Below, in pieces: positions 11,135 through 18,434 of a stretch of 64,000 bases of DNA. Position 1 is the first letter of the stretch. Each line of letters opens with the position of its first letter. A model generated the notes under the pieces. It worked only from the letters and a program-made list of their open reading frames with translations. It ran no database searches and had not been told where the DNA came from. The stretch is from Enterobacter dykesii (GTDB lineage Bacteria > Pseudomonadota > Gammaproteobacteria > Enterobacterales > Enterobacteriaceae), in NCBI RefSeq assembly GCF_008364625.2, contig NZ_CP126604.1, positions 3,534,001 through 3,598,000 on the forward strand, in the 5' to 3' direction. A program made the position numbers and the translations under genes.

Positions 11135-12790
11135 ATGCTGAACACACCCGCCGACAAGTACCAACCCTATCCAACCCTTTCCCTGCCCGACCGCCGCTGG
11201 CCGGAGCAACGCATTACCCGCGCGCCGCGCTGGCTATCAACCGACTTACGCGACGGCAACCAGGCCCTTGCCGAGCCGATGGACAGCACCCGCAAGCTGC
11301 AGTTCTGGGATCTGCTGCTGGGCTGCGGATTCAAAGAAATTGAGGTGGCTTTCCCATCCGCCTCGCAGACGGACTTCAACTTTGTTCGCCAGCTGATTGA
11401 AGAGAACCGCATCCCGGATGACGTGACGATTCAGGTGTTAACCCAGGCGCGGGAAGATCTCATCCATCGCACTTTCCAATCCCTGCGCGGCGCGAAACAG
11501 GCCACCGTCCATCTGTATAACGCCACCGCCCCGCTGTTCCGCCGCCTGGTATTCGGCATGGAAAAAGCGCAAATCGTCGAGCTGGCGACGCGATCCACGC
11601 GGCTTATTCGTCAGCTGTGTGAAGAGAACCCGGACACCCGCTGGCAGTATGAGTATTCCCCGGAGACCTTCTGCTTTACCGAGCCGGAGTTTGCGCTGGA
11701 GATCTGTGAAGCCGTGGCGGAGATCTGGCAGCCGTGCGACGAACGGCCCATGGTGATCAACTTACCGGCCACCGTCGAAGTGAGCACGCCGAACGTCTAT
11801 GCCGACCAGATCGAGTATTTCTGTCGTCACTTCAGCCGCCGCCGGGATGTCTGCATCAGCGTGCATCCGCATAATGACCGCGGTACCGGCGTCGCCAGCG
11901 CCGAGCTGGCCGTGATGGCGGGGGCTGACCGCGTGGAAGGCTGTCTGTTTGGTAACGGGGAGCGCACGGGCAACGTCTGCCTGGTGACGCTGGCGATGAA
12001 CCTCTACAGCCAGGGCATCAGCCCGAATCTCGACTTTAGCGATATGAACCGGATCGTGGAAGTGGTGGAAGCCTGCAACCAGCTGCCGGTGCATCCGCGC
12101 CACCCGTGGGCCGGACGACTGGCCTATACCGCCTTCTCAGGCTCGCATCAGGACGCGATCAAAAAAGGCTTTGATGCCCACAGGCCTGGCGATCGCTGGG
12201 AGATGCCGTATCTGCCCGTCGATCCACAGGATATCGGCTGCACCTACGAAGCGGTGATCCGCGTCAACAGCCAGTCAGGGAAAAGCGGCAGCGCGTGGCT
12301 GATTGAGCAAAACCATGGGCTAAAACTGCCCCGCGCCCTGCAGCAGGATTTCAGCCAGCACGTGCAGCAGGAAACCGATCGCCACGGAAAAGAGATGACG
12401 CAAAACGCGCTGTGGCAGCTGTTCCGCACCCGCTACGGCCTGGTAGCCACGCCGCAGTTTGCGCTGCAATCCTACCGCAGCGACAGCCAGCAGGACGGCC
12501 AGCTGCGTTTGACGGCAAGCGTCGCTACGCAGGGGGGAACGCGTCAGCTGGAAGGTCAGGGTAACGGTCTGCTCTCCGCCGCCGCTCAGGGCTTAAGCCG
12601 CTGGGTCAACGCCCCGTTCGTGATTAAGGATTATCACGAGCATACGTTAGGCGAGCGCAGCGACAGCCGCTCGGTGGCCTACATCCGCTGCCTGTTCCAG
12701 GACGGCAGCAGCCGCTGGGGCGTAGGCATTGACAGCGACGTGGCGCGCGCGTCGCTTCAGGCGCTTTTAAACGCCGTCAGTCGTTCTTAA
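11135..12790 (+). CDS. 2-isopropylmalate synthase, LeuA2 type (paralogue outside the leu operon)
   Basis: Acyl-CoA:2-oxoacid condensing enzyme of the LeuA/homocitrate synthase family. 551 residues from ATG 11135, which has a good AGGAG site at 11124-11128. TIM-barrel catalytic motifs are present: STDLRDGNQ (metal-binding Asp) near residue 36, then HPHNDRGTG (metal-binding HxH) and NGERTGNV. A C-terminal regulatory (LeuA dimer) domain follows. It is the longer LeuA2 type (about 550-560 residues), unlike E. coli leuA (523). E. coli has no gene here, so this is a lineage-specific insert. Its substrate may be 2-ketoisovalerate or another oxoacid. Its 3' end overlaps the convergent AraC-type gene by 14 nt. 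Confidence 0.87.
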   Translation: MLNTPADKYQPYPTLSLPDRRWPEQRITRAPRWLSTDLRDGNQALAEPMDSTRKLQFWDLLLGCGFKEIEVAFPSASQTDFNFVRQLIEENRIPDDVTIQVLTQAREDLIHRTFQSLRGAKQATVHLYNATAPLFRRLVFGMEKAQIVELATRSTRLIRQLCEENPDTRWQYEYSPETFCFTEPEFALEICEAVAEIWQPCDERPMVINLPATVEVSTPNVYADQIEYFCRHFSRRRDVCISVHPHNDRGTGVASAELAVMAGADRVEGCLFGNGERTGNVCLVTLAMNLYSQGISPNLDFSDMNRIVEVVEACNQLPVHPRHPWAGRLAYTAFSGSHQDAIKKGFDAHRPGDRWEMPYLPVDPQDIGCTYEAVIRVNSQSGKSGSAWLIEQNHGLKLPRALQQDFSQHVQQETDRHGKEMTQNALWQLFRTRYGLVATPQFALQSYRSDSQQDGQLRLTASVATQGGTRQLEGQGNGLLSAAAQGLSRWVNAPFVIKDYHEHTLGERSDSRSVAYIRCLFQDGSSRWGVGIDSDVARASLQALLNAVSRS

Positions 12791-13541
12791 AATAATCGCT
12801 GGGGGAGACGCCCATCACCCGGCGGAACATCGCCGTAAAGGCGCTGTGGCTGCCGTAACCCAGATCCAGCGCCACGCGCAGTACCGGCTGGCCCTGCGCC
12901 AGCCGCACTAAGGCTTCCAGCAGGCGCGCCCGTCTCAGCCACTCGCCGTAGCTTAATCCCGTCTGCTGCTGAAAATGGCGGTTCAGGGTGCGCTCGCTCA
13001 TGTTCATCATGCTCGCGGCCTGCGCGCCGCTCCAGCTCTCCCCCGCGTTTTGCCGGATTTGCAGACACAGGTGACGTAACGCCTCGCTTTCCGGCTCCGG
13101 CAGATGAAACGGCAGCACCGGCATAGTGCGGATTTCATCGAGAATGAGTTCATAGACGCGTTCATCCCGGCTGCCGGGCGAGTACGATTCAGGTAAAGCA
13201 AGAGAGACGAGGATCAGCTCGCGCAACAGCGGCGCGATCTGCACGATCTGGCAGGTGGCCGGGAGATCGGCTCGCGCCAGCGGATCGATGAACAGCGTTC
13301 GCGCCGCCACGTTGCCGGTGATGCGAAGCGAGTGGCGAGTACCCGCCGGCAGCCAGACGCCGCGGCCAGGCGGTACCACCCAGCAGCCCGAGACGGTATC
13401 AACCCGTACCACGCCGCTCAGGATGTGCAACAGCTGCGCGCAGTCGTGCTCATGCCACGGCTCGCTGTCACCATGAACGTAATCATGGGCGAACGGAACG
13501 AGGGGACGATGGGTAAAGGAGAACGTTGCGGTTGTGGTCAT
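12777..13541 (-). CDS. AraC-family transcriptional regulator with cupin N-domain
   Basis: 254 residues from ATG 13541, chosen over a TTG at 13553 because GAGGG lies about 12 nt upstream. The N-terminal half is a small cupin fold (PWHEHDCAQLLHILSG, then PPGRGVWLPAGTRHS), as in the NimR/YdeC-type subgroup that binds small ligands. Residues of about 155-250 form the two helix-turn-helix AraC domain (MSERTLNRHFQQQTGLSY; ALDLGYGSHSAFTAMFRR). It is convergent with the LeuA2 gene and overlaps its last 14 nt. Target unknown; the LeuA2 gene or a nearby exporter are plausible guesses only. Confidence 0.85.
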   Translation of the reverse strand: MTTTATFSFTHRPLVPFAHDYVHGDSEPWHEHDCAQLLHILSGVVRVDTVSGCWVVPPGRGVWLPAGTRHSLRITGNVAARTLFIDPLARADLPATCQIVQIAPLLRELILVSLALPESYSPGSRDERVYELILDEIRTMPVLPFHLPEPESEALRHLCLQIRQNAGESWSGAQAASMMNMSERTLNRHFQQQTGLSYGEWLRRARLLEALVRLAQGQPVLRVALDLGYGSHSAFTAMFRRVMGVSPSDYFKND

Positions 13542-13553
13542 GGGGTTAAACAA

Positions 13554-13585
13554 CCCTCACCCTACCCTCTCCCGGTGGGAGAGGG
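13554..13585. repeat. REP-like extragenic palindrome, copy B
   Basis: CCCTCACCCTACCCTCTCCC at 13554-13573 followed by the palindrome arm GGGAGAGGG at 13577-13585. It lies between the AraC-type gene and the luxS stop, only 10 nt after luxS, so both the luxS 3' end and the regulator's leader contain it. Confidence 0.8.
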
Positions 13586-13595
13586 AAAAGGTGCA

Positions 13596-14111
13596 CTAGA
13601 TGTGCAGTTCCTGCAGTTTTTCTTTTGGCAGGGCCAGCTCTTCGTTGCTGTTCACGCGAACATCACGCTCGATGATGTGACGCGCGATGTCCTGCGCTTC
13701 TTCCAGAGAGTGCATCTGGTAAGTACCGCACTGGTAAACGTTCAGCTCAGGGATCTGGTTCTGCTCTTTCACCTTCAGCACGTCTTCCATCGCCGCTTTC
13801 CACGCATCAGCGACGCGTTTCTCTTCCGGCTGGCCAATCAGGCTCATGTAGAAACCGGTACGGCAGCCCATCGGAGAGATGTCGATGATCTCAACGCCGT
13901 TGCCGTTCAGATGGTCACGCATGAAACCGGCGAACAGGTGTTCCAGGGTATGAATGCCTTTCTCTGGCATCACTTCTTTATTTGGCACGCAGAAACGCAG
14001 ATCGAAAACGGTGATCGTGTCGCCGTGCGGGGTGTGCATGGTCTTCGCCACGCGTACTGCAGGTGCTTCCATACGGGTATGGTCGACAGTAAAGCTATCT
14101 AATAACGGCAT
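13596..14111 (-). CDS. luxS: S-ribosylhomocysteine lyase (AI-2 synthase) LuxS
   Basis: Cleaves S-ribosylhomocysteine to homocysteine and DPD, precursor of autoinducer-2. 171 residues, standard length. The metal site is complete: H54 and H58 in HTLEHLFAG and the cysteine in [12 protein letters not shown] (about residue 128). The ribosome site GGAGGTG lies just upstream of the start. Transcribed away from micA, whose promoter occupies the shared intergenic region, as in E. coli. Confidence 0.98.
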   Translation of the reverse strand: MPLLDSFTVDHTRMEAPAVRVAKTMHTPHGDTITVFDLRFCVPNKEVMPEKGIHTLEHLFAGFMRDHLNGNGVEIIDISPMGCRTGFYMSLIGQPEEKRVADAWKAAMEDVLKVKEQNQIPELNVYQCGTYQMHSLEEAQDIARHIIERDVRVNSNEELALPKEKLQELHI

Positions 14112-14148
14112 ACGTCACCTCCGACAGTGATTTTTTTTAAAATAAACT

Positions 14149-14175
14149 GAACTCTTCTACAGAATGCACGTCTGA
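14149..14175 (+). promoter_or_regulatory. Sigma-E promoter of micA
   Basis: GAACTC at 14149-14154 and TCTGA at 14171-14175 with a 16-nt spacer, fitting the sigma-E consensus (GAACTT, TCTGA). The start would fall at 14182, the first base of MicA. Confidence 0.8.
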
Positions 14176-14181
14176 GTATAT

Positions 14182-14255
14182 GAAAGACGCGCATTTGTTA
14201 TCATCATCCCTGAATTCAGAGATGTATATTTTGGCCACAGCGATGTGGCCTTTTT
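14182..14255 (+). ncRNA. micA: MicA small RNA
   Basis: Hfq-dependent sRNA that represses ompA and other porin messages under envelope stress. Starts GAAAGACGCGCATTTGTTAT, the conserved 5' seed region, followed by ATCATCCC and a central stem around GAATTC. It ends in a Rho-independent terminator: GGCCACA 14233-14239, loop GCGA, TGTGGCC 14244-14250, then TTTTT. Position between luxS and gshA and orientation match E. coli. Confidence 0.93.
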
Positions 14256-14264
14256 CTTTTCTGC

Positions 14265-15809
14265 TTAAGACTGCTTCGCCAGAAACGCCTCAAACGACTC
14301 GGTATCCGCCGCTTCAACCTCTTTCTGACGCACCACGGACGCATCGCGTTCCGCGGCAAAATCCGCTTCGCTCAGCACTTCTAACGGCTCCTGCATCAGC
14401 ATCTCACGGTACTCCGCTGAGAGTGAACGCCCCGTGCCGCCAATGCCCTGATCGATCATAGAACGCAGAATACGCGCTGAGAACGTCAGTTCCGGATTAT
14501 CAAAACATTCCACCAGCTGGTCGCAGATCTGTTGATACGCGTCGCCGCCGTCAATGCTGTCCATTGTGCGGGCAACGCGCTTCAGGTCGCGGAACAGATC
14601 TTTGCCGACTTTGGTCAGCGGGAACTGTGCCGTTTCGCAGCCGATACCCAGCGTCAGGCCCGGTTTACGCCCTTCCAGAATCACACGATTCCAGTTTGTA
14701 CGGGTACAGAGCAGTTCGTCTGAACTCATTTCCGGCGCATCCGCCAGCACGCACCAGACCATAAACAGATCCAGGAAGCGAACCTGCTGTTCATCAACGC
14801 CAATCGGTGAGAATGGGTTGATATCCAGCGAACGCACTTCGATGTATTCGATCCCGCCGCGCTGCAGCGCATCCGACGGGGTTTCACCGCTGCGCGTCAC
14901 GCGTTTAGGACGAATAGGCGCATACAGCTCGTTTTCAATCTGCAGCACATTGCTGTTGATTTGCAGGCGCTTGCCGTCTTTTTCGAGGCCGATTTTCTCG
15001 TACTCTTCCGACGGGGTTTTGATCGCCCGCTTCAATCCTGCCACATATTCGTGCAATTCGTTAAACGTAATACCGAGATTGCTTTGCGATTTATTGGTAT
15101 AACCGAGATCGCTCAGGCGCAGAGAGGTGGCGTACGGGAGATAGTACATTCCGCACTCGGTCTTCTCGAACGGCAGCGTGGTCGGTTTCCCCTGCAGGAA
15201 CGAAGAACAGATCGCAGGAGACGCACCAAACAGATACGGGATCACCCAGCCGAAACGGTAATAGTTGCGGATCAGGCGGAAGTAGCCTTCAGAGATCGCG
15301 TCTTTATCCGTTTCACCGCATTTCGCCTGCCAGAAGGCCATTGGCAGCGAGAAGTTGTAATGCACGCCCGAGATCGTCTGCATCAACGCGCCGTAGCGGT
15401 TTTTCAGCCCTTCGCGATAGAGCGTTTTCAGCCGGCCGATATTTGACGTGCCGTACTGCGCCAGCTCAATCTCCTGGCCCTGCTCGATATAGCACGGCAT
15501 GCTGAGGGGCCACATACGTTCGTCGCCCATGTTGCGCGCGGTGTAGCGATGGATATCGCGCATGATCGTCAGCATATGATCAATATCACCCTCTACTGGG
15601 GTGATGAACTCCAGCAGCGCTTCAGCGAAATCGGTTGTGATCCATTTATGTGTCAGCGCCGAGCCTAACGCCTTCGGGTGACCCGTCGTCGCTAAGCTAC
15701 CGTCCGCGTTAACGCGCAGCGTTTCACGCTCAAGACCACGCTGAATACCCTTCAATGCCTGAGGGTGGTTTTCCAGCCAGGCCAGCGCCTGAGATACGTC
15801 CGGGATCAA
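14265..15809 (-). CDS. gshA: Glutamate-cysteine ligase
   Basis: First and rate-limiting step of glutathione synthesis: ATP-dependent joining of the glutamate gamma-carboxyl to cysteine. 514 residues against 518 in E. coli, with small deletions near residue 165 ([15 protein letters not shown]). It begins with TTG, as E. coli gshA does, preceded by CGGGAGG. The ATP/glutamate-binding stretches [13 protein letters not shown] and [14 protein letters not shown] are intact. The MicA gene follows convergently 10 nt after its stop. Confidence 0.97.
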   Translation of the reverse strand: MIPDVSQALAWLENHPQALKGIQRGLERETLRVNADGSLATTGHPKALGSALTHKWITTDFAEALLEFITPVEGDIDHMLTIMRDIHRYTARNMGDERMWPLSMPCYIEQGQEIELAQYGTSNIGRLKTLYREGLKNRYGALMQTISGVHYNFSLPMAFWQAKCGETDKDAISEGYFRLIRNYYRFGWVIPYLFGASPAICSSFLQGKPTTLPFEKTECGMYYLPYATSLRLSDLGYTNKSQSNLGITFNELHEYVAGLKRAIKTPSEEYEKIGLEKDGKRLQINSNVLQIENELYAPIRPKRVTRSGETPSDALQRGGIEYIEVRSLDINPFSPIGVDEQQVRFLDLFMVWCVLADAPEMSSDELLCTRTNWNRVILEGRKPGLTLGIGCETAQFPLTKVGKDLFRDLKRVARTMDSIDGGDAYQQICDQLVECFDNPELTFSARILRSMIDQGIGGTGRSLSAEYREMLMQEPLEVLSEADFAAERDASVVRQKEVEAADTESFEAFLAKQS

Positions 15810-15892
15810 ATTGACCTCCCGCCTGTCAAAGTAATGTTACTCAGCATAATTGTAATGGTTGACGATTGAAGGTCGCGTTTTCATTCCACCAA

Positions 15893-16321
15893 TTAGTGCC
15901 ACCACGTCATACCCTGTAGTGTTGCCCACGCCACAAGAACATAGCGCAACGCCTTGCCAAGGCACAAAAAAAAGAGCACCGGTCCCCAGGAGATGCGCAT
16001 CCATCCCGCCAGCAGACACAGTAAATCGCCTATTACAGGCATCCAGCTTAATAACAGCGTGGCAGCGCCATAGCGTTTTAGCCAGCCGACTGCCTTTTCC
16101 TGCCAGCGCGATTTTTCGCGCAGCGGAAAGAAACGCCCAAGAATAACGTTAGTCAGCCCTCCAAGGCTATTACCCATTGTTGCTATTAATACAAGCAGCC
16201 AGGGCTGACTCACGCCGGACAACAGCATCGCCACCAGCACCACTTCCGAATTTCCCGGTAACAGCGTGGCGCTTAAAAAACTGCTGGCGAATAATGAAGC
16301 AAGTGACAGCGCGTCACTCAC
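15893..16321 (-). CDS. yqaA: Inner-membrane protein YqaA (DedA-like)
   Basis: 142 residues, same as E. coli YqaA. Four hydrophobic segments with the short SNARE-associated/DedA-type core (FLSATLLPGNSEVVLVAML; GNSLGGLTNVILGRFFP). Function not established; DedA relatives take part in lipid flipping and membrane homeostasis. It overlaps the 3' end of yqaB by 4 nt (ATGA-type junction), so the two are translationally coupled. Confidence 0.92.
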   Translation of the reverse strand: MSDALSLASLFASSFLSATLLPGNSEVVLVAMLLSGVSQPWLLVLIATMGNSLGGLTNVILGRFFPLREKSRWQEKAVGWLKRYGAATLLLSWMPVIGDLLCLLAGWMRISWGPVLFFLCLGKALRYVLVAWATLQGMTWWH

Positions 16322-16884
16322 AGTAAGCGCACATCCACCGCATCCATTCCGGCATCTCGCGCGGCCTGGATACCGAAATCGGCGTCTTCAAACACGACAC
16401 ATTTTGCCGCCGGGACGCCCATTAATTCTGCGCAAAGCAGGAAGGTGTCCGGTGCGGGCTTGTGATGTTTAACATGATCGGCGGCCACCACGGCAGAAAA
16501 ATAGTGGCGCAGGCCAAGATGGTTGAGCAAAGCTTCTGCAATCGCGCTTTCGCTCCCGGTTCCTACCGACATCGGGCGGCGCCCGTGCCACTCTTTTACC
16601 ACATCAATCAGCGGCAGAGGGCGTACGGTATCTAAAAGCATGGCTTTTACCGCATCGGTTTTTTCGCGCGCGAGCAGGTGCGGGTCGAGATCGGCCTGAT
16701 TCAGTTCAATCACGGCCTGCGCAATACGCCAGGTGGGGGATCCGTTGAGGGCAATCATCGCCTGAAGATCGAAACGCATGCCGTAGCGGCCCAGGACGTC
16801 AGTCCAGGCTTGACGATGCGTGGGTTCGGTATCCAGGAGAGTGCCGTCCATATCGAAGATCAAACCGTCATACTGTGCGTACAT
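16318..16884 (-). CDS. yqaB: HAD-family sugar phosphatase YqaB (fructose-1-phosphatase)
   Basis: 188 residues. HAD motifs are complete: motif I DMDGTLLD near residue 11, motif II VGTGSESA, motif III Lys in HHKPAPD, and motif IV FEDADFGI. E. coli YqaB removes phosphate from fructose 1-phosphate and 6-phosphogluconate. It is the promoter-proximal gene of the pair with yqaA. Confidence 0.95.
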   Translation of the reverse strand: MYAQYDGLIFDMDGTLLDTEPTHRQAWTDVLGRYGMRFDLQAMIALNGSPTWRIAQAVIELNQADLDPHLLAREKTDAVKAMLLDTVRPLPLIDVVKEWHGRRPMSVGTGSESAIAEALLNHLGLRHYFSAVVAADHVKHHKPAPDTFLLCAELMGVPAAKCVVFEDADFGIQAARDAGMDAVDVRLL

Positions 16885-17008
16885 CGTGCTCTCGCTAAAC
16901 GATTAACAAAGCATTACTTTATCGTAAATGGTGATTTTTGTCGCTGATTGCGAAATGATAACAACGAGAGTGATTAAGAACTAAACATCGAAGGGAAAGC
17001 AGAAGAGA

Positions 17009-17085
17009 TGGTGCATCCGGGAGGATTCGAACCTCCGACCGCTCGGTTCGTAGCCGAGTACTCTATCCAGCTGAGCTACGGATGC
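17009..17085 (-). tRNA. argQ: tRNA-Arg (ACG)
   Basis: 77 nt with encoded CCA; acceptor arms GCATCCG and CGGATGC pair, the anticodon loop is CTACGAA with ACG (read as ICG), and the T loop is GTTCGAATC. One of four equal copies transcribed after serV. Confidence 0.97.
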
Positions 17086-17114
17086 ATCGGGAAATGCTTT
17101 TAGAAACAGTAAAG

Positions 17115-17184
17115 GGTGCATCCGGGAGGATTACTCGGCTGCGCCTCGCCCTGCGGGCCGTTGCTGAAGCAACGTTATCCTCCC
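17115..17184. repeat. tRNA-Arg 3'-end duplicate fused to a multi-hairpin element
   Basis: Between argQ and argZ the sequence repeats the tRNA-Arg 3' end (GGTGCATCCGGGAGGATT, at 17115-17132) but then departs into GC-rich sequence with nested inverted repeats: GGGAGGAT 17124-17131 pairs with ATCCTCCC 17177-17184, and GTTGC 17160-17164 pairs with GCAAC 17169-17173. It is not a functional tRNA because no anticodon arm is present. Confidence 0.75.
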
Positions 17185-17245
17185 AGGTGCTCGCGATTAA
17201 CTCGCAGACCTTGAAACAACAGCGTGGCTATTATCTCGGAGAATA

Positions 17246-17322
17246 TGGTGCATCCGGGAGGATTCGAACCTCCGACCGCTCGGTTCGTAGCCGAGTACTC
17301 TATCCAGCTGAGCTACGGATGC
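17246..17322 (-). tRNA. argZ: tRNA-Arg (ACG)
   Basis: Second tRNA-Arg copy, 77 nt including CCA, same acceptor, anticodon and T-arm sequence as argQ. The 160-nt spacer to argQ is the longest in the cluster because of the inserted palindromic element. Confidence 0.97.
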
Positions 17323-17351
17323 ATCAGGGTACTGCTTTCAGAAATAGTAAA

Positions 17352-17428
17352 TGGTGCATCCGGGAGGATTCGAACCTCCGACCGCTCGGTTCGTAGCCGA
17401 GTACTCTATCCAGCTGAGCTACGGATGC
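17352..17428 (-). tRNA. argY: tRNA-Arg (ACG)
   Basis: Third copy, 77 nt including CCA, anticodon ACG. Separated from argZ by 29 nt. Confidence 0.97.
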
Positions 17429-17492
17429 ATCGGGATTTACTACTGTACTGCTCGATATTCATATCACTTCTAAAGCAATATGAAGTAATAGA

Positions 17493-17569
17493 TGGTGCAT
17501 CCGGGAGGATTCGAACCTCCGACCGCTCGGTTCGTAGCCGAGTACTCTATCCAGCTGAGCTACGGATGC
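17493..17569 (-). tRNA. argV: tRNA-Arg (ACG)
   Basis: Fourth copy, 77 nt including CCA, anticodon ACG. Lies 4 nt after serV in transcription order. Confidence 0.97.
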
Positions 17570-17573
17570 AAAA

Positions 17574-17666
17574 TGGCGGTGAGGCGGGGATTCGAACCCC
17601 GGATGCAGCTTTTGACCGCATACTCCCTTAGCAGGGGAGCGCCTTCAGCCTCTCGGCCACCTCACC
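17574..17666 (-). tRNA. serV: tRNA-Ser (GCT)
   Basis: 93 nt with long variable arm and encoded CCA; acceptor GGTGAGG pairs with CCTCACC, anticodon GCT in CTGCTAA. First gene of the serV-argVYZQ operon, as in E. coli. Confidence 0.97.
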
Positions 17667-17731
17667 ACACAACGCCTCTTTCGAGTGCTTCGAGTTACTC
17701 GTTAAGAGCTTCTCGTCGCTGCGTGGCGCAT

Positions 17732-17759
17732 ATATTACTTTCTGGGACTTATAAGTCAA
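17732..17759 (-). promoter_or_regulatory. serV-argVYZQ promoter
   Basis: Reading the minus strand: TTGACT (17759-17754), 16-nt spacer, TAATAT (17737-17732), then a GC-rich stretch containing GCGCC, the discriminator of stable-RNA promoters under stringent control. Confidence 0.8.
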
Positions 17760-17977
17760 ACAATTTTCCAAAAGCTTTTATCGTTTGCACAAATCACACG
17801 CAATTCGCATGTAAAAGCCGCAAAGAGGGTGTTTTATAAGCGGATTTTGCAGGCATCTTCACAGAAAACCTCTGCAGAAATGGCGGCGTAGGGGCGAGTT
17901 TAGGGTAACAGAGTGGTTAAAAAGAGAGCGTTTGAAATTAAACGGTAACGTTGAGCAGGAAAAATGACAGGAGGGTT

Positions 17978-18001
17978 GCGTCTCGCCCGACAGCGAGACG
18001 C
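17978..18001 (-). terminator. Hairpin after csrA
   Basis: GCGTCTCGC 17978-17986 and GCGAGACGC 17993-18001, a perfect 9-bp stem with 6-nt loop, 7 nt after the csrA stop. No U tract follows on the minus strand, so it may protect the 3' end rather than terminate. Confidence 0.5.
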
Positions 18002-18008
18002 GACAATA

Positions 18009-18194
18009 TCAGTAACTGGACTGCTGGGATTTTTCAGCCTGGATACGCTGGTAGATCTCTTCACGGTGGACAGATACTTCTTTAGGAGCGTTAACACCAA
18101 TACGTACCTGGTTACCCTTTACCCCTAAAACTGTCACGGTGACCTCATCCCCAATCATGAGGGTCTCACCAACTCGACGAGTCAGAATCAGCAT
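18009..18194 (-). CDS. csrA: Carbon storage regulator CsrA
   Basis: 61-residue RNA-binding homodimer that blocks or stabilises messages by binding GGA motifs, governing glycogen, motility and biofilm. From memory the sequence equals E. coli CsrA throughout, including the RNA-contacting N-terminus [10 protein letters not shown] and R44 in SVHREEI. The ribosome site AAGGAG contains GGA, consistent with CsrA autorepression. Lies between alaS and the tRNA operon. Confidence 0.99.
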
Positions 18195-18387
18195 TCTTTG
18201 CTCCTTGAAAGATTAAAAGAGTCGGGTCTCTTGTATCCCGGCATTATCCATCATATAACGCCAAAAAGTAAGCGATGACAAACACGTAAGTGTAAGCAGT
18301 CACGGCATCACATTCTGTTAAACGTAAGTTTAGCCGATATACACAAACTCAACCTGACTTTATCGTTATCGATAGCACAGTGAACAA

Positions 18388-18415
18388 GACGCCATAACGT
18401 TACCGCTATGGCGTC
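18388..18415 (-). terminator. alaS terminator
   Basis: GACGCCATA 18388-18396 pairs with TATGGCGTC 18407-18415, 10-nt loop, 20 nt after the alaS stop; on the minus strand it is followed by TTGTT. Separates alaS from the csrA promoters located in about 18195-18387. Confidence 0.7.
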
Positions 18416-18434
18416 TGCTTGTGCTTTGTAGTTA

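Larger units (their letters stand above)
17667..18008. other. serV promoter region and csrA 3' region; no gene
   Basis: The left part carries the tRNA promoter (17732-17759). The right end carries a hairpin after csrA. The middle 200 nt is AT-rich with no convincing ORF or repeat. Confidence 0.6.

Noticed and set aside
17009..17569. CRISPR-like array of four repeats
   Set aside because: The repeats are 77-nt tRNA genes with uneven spacers.
17082..17839. ORFs across the tRNA cluster
   Set aside because: They read through repeated tRNA-Arg sequence and contain the repeated tRNA-derived peptide; the region encodes structural RNAs.
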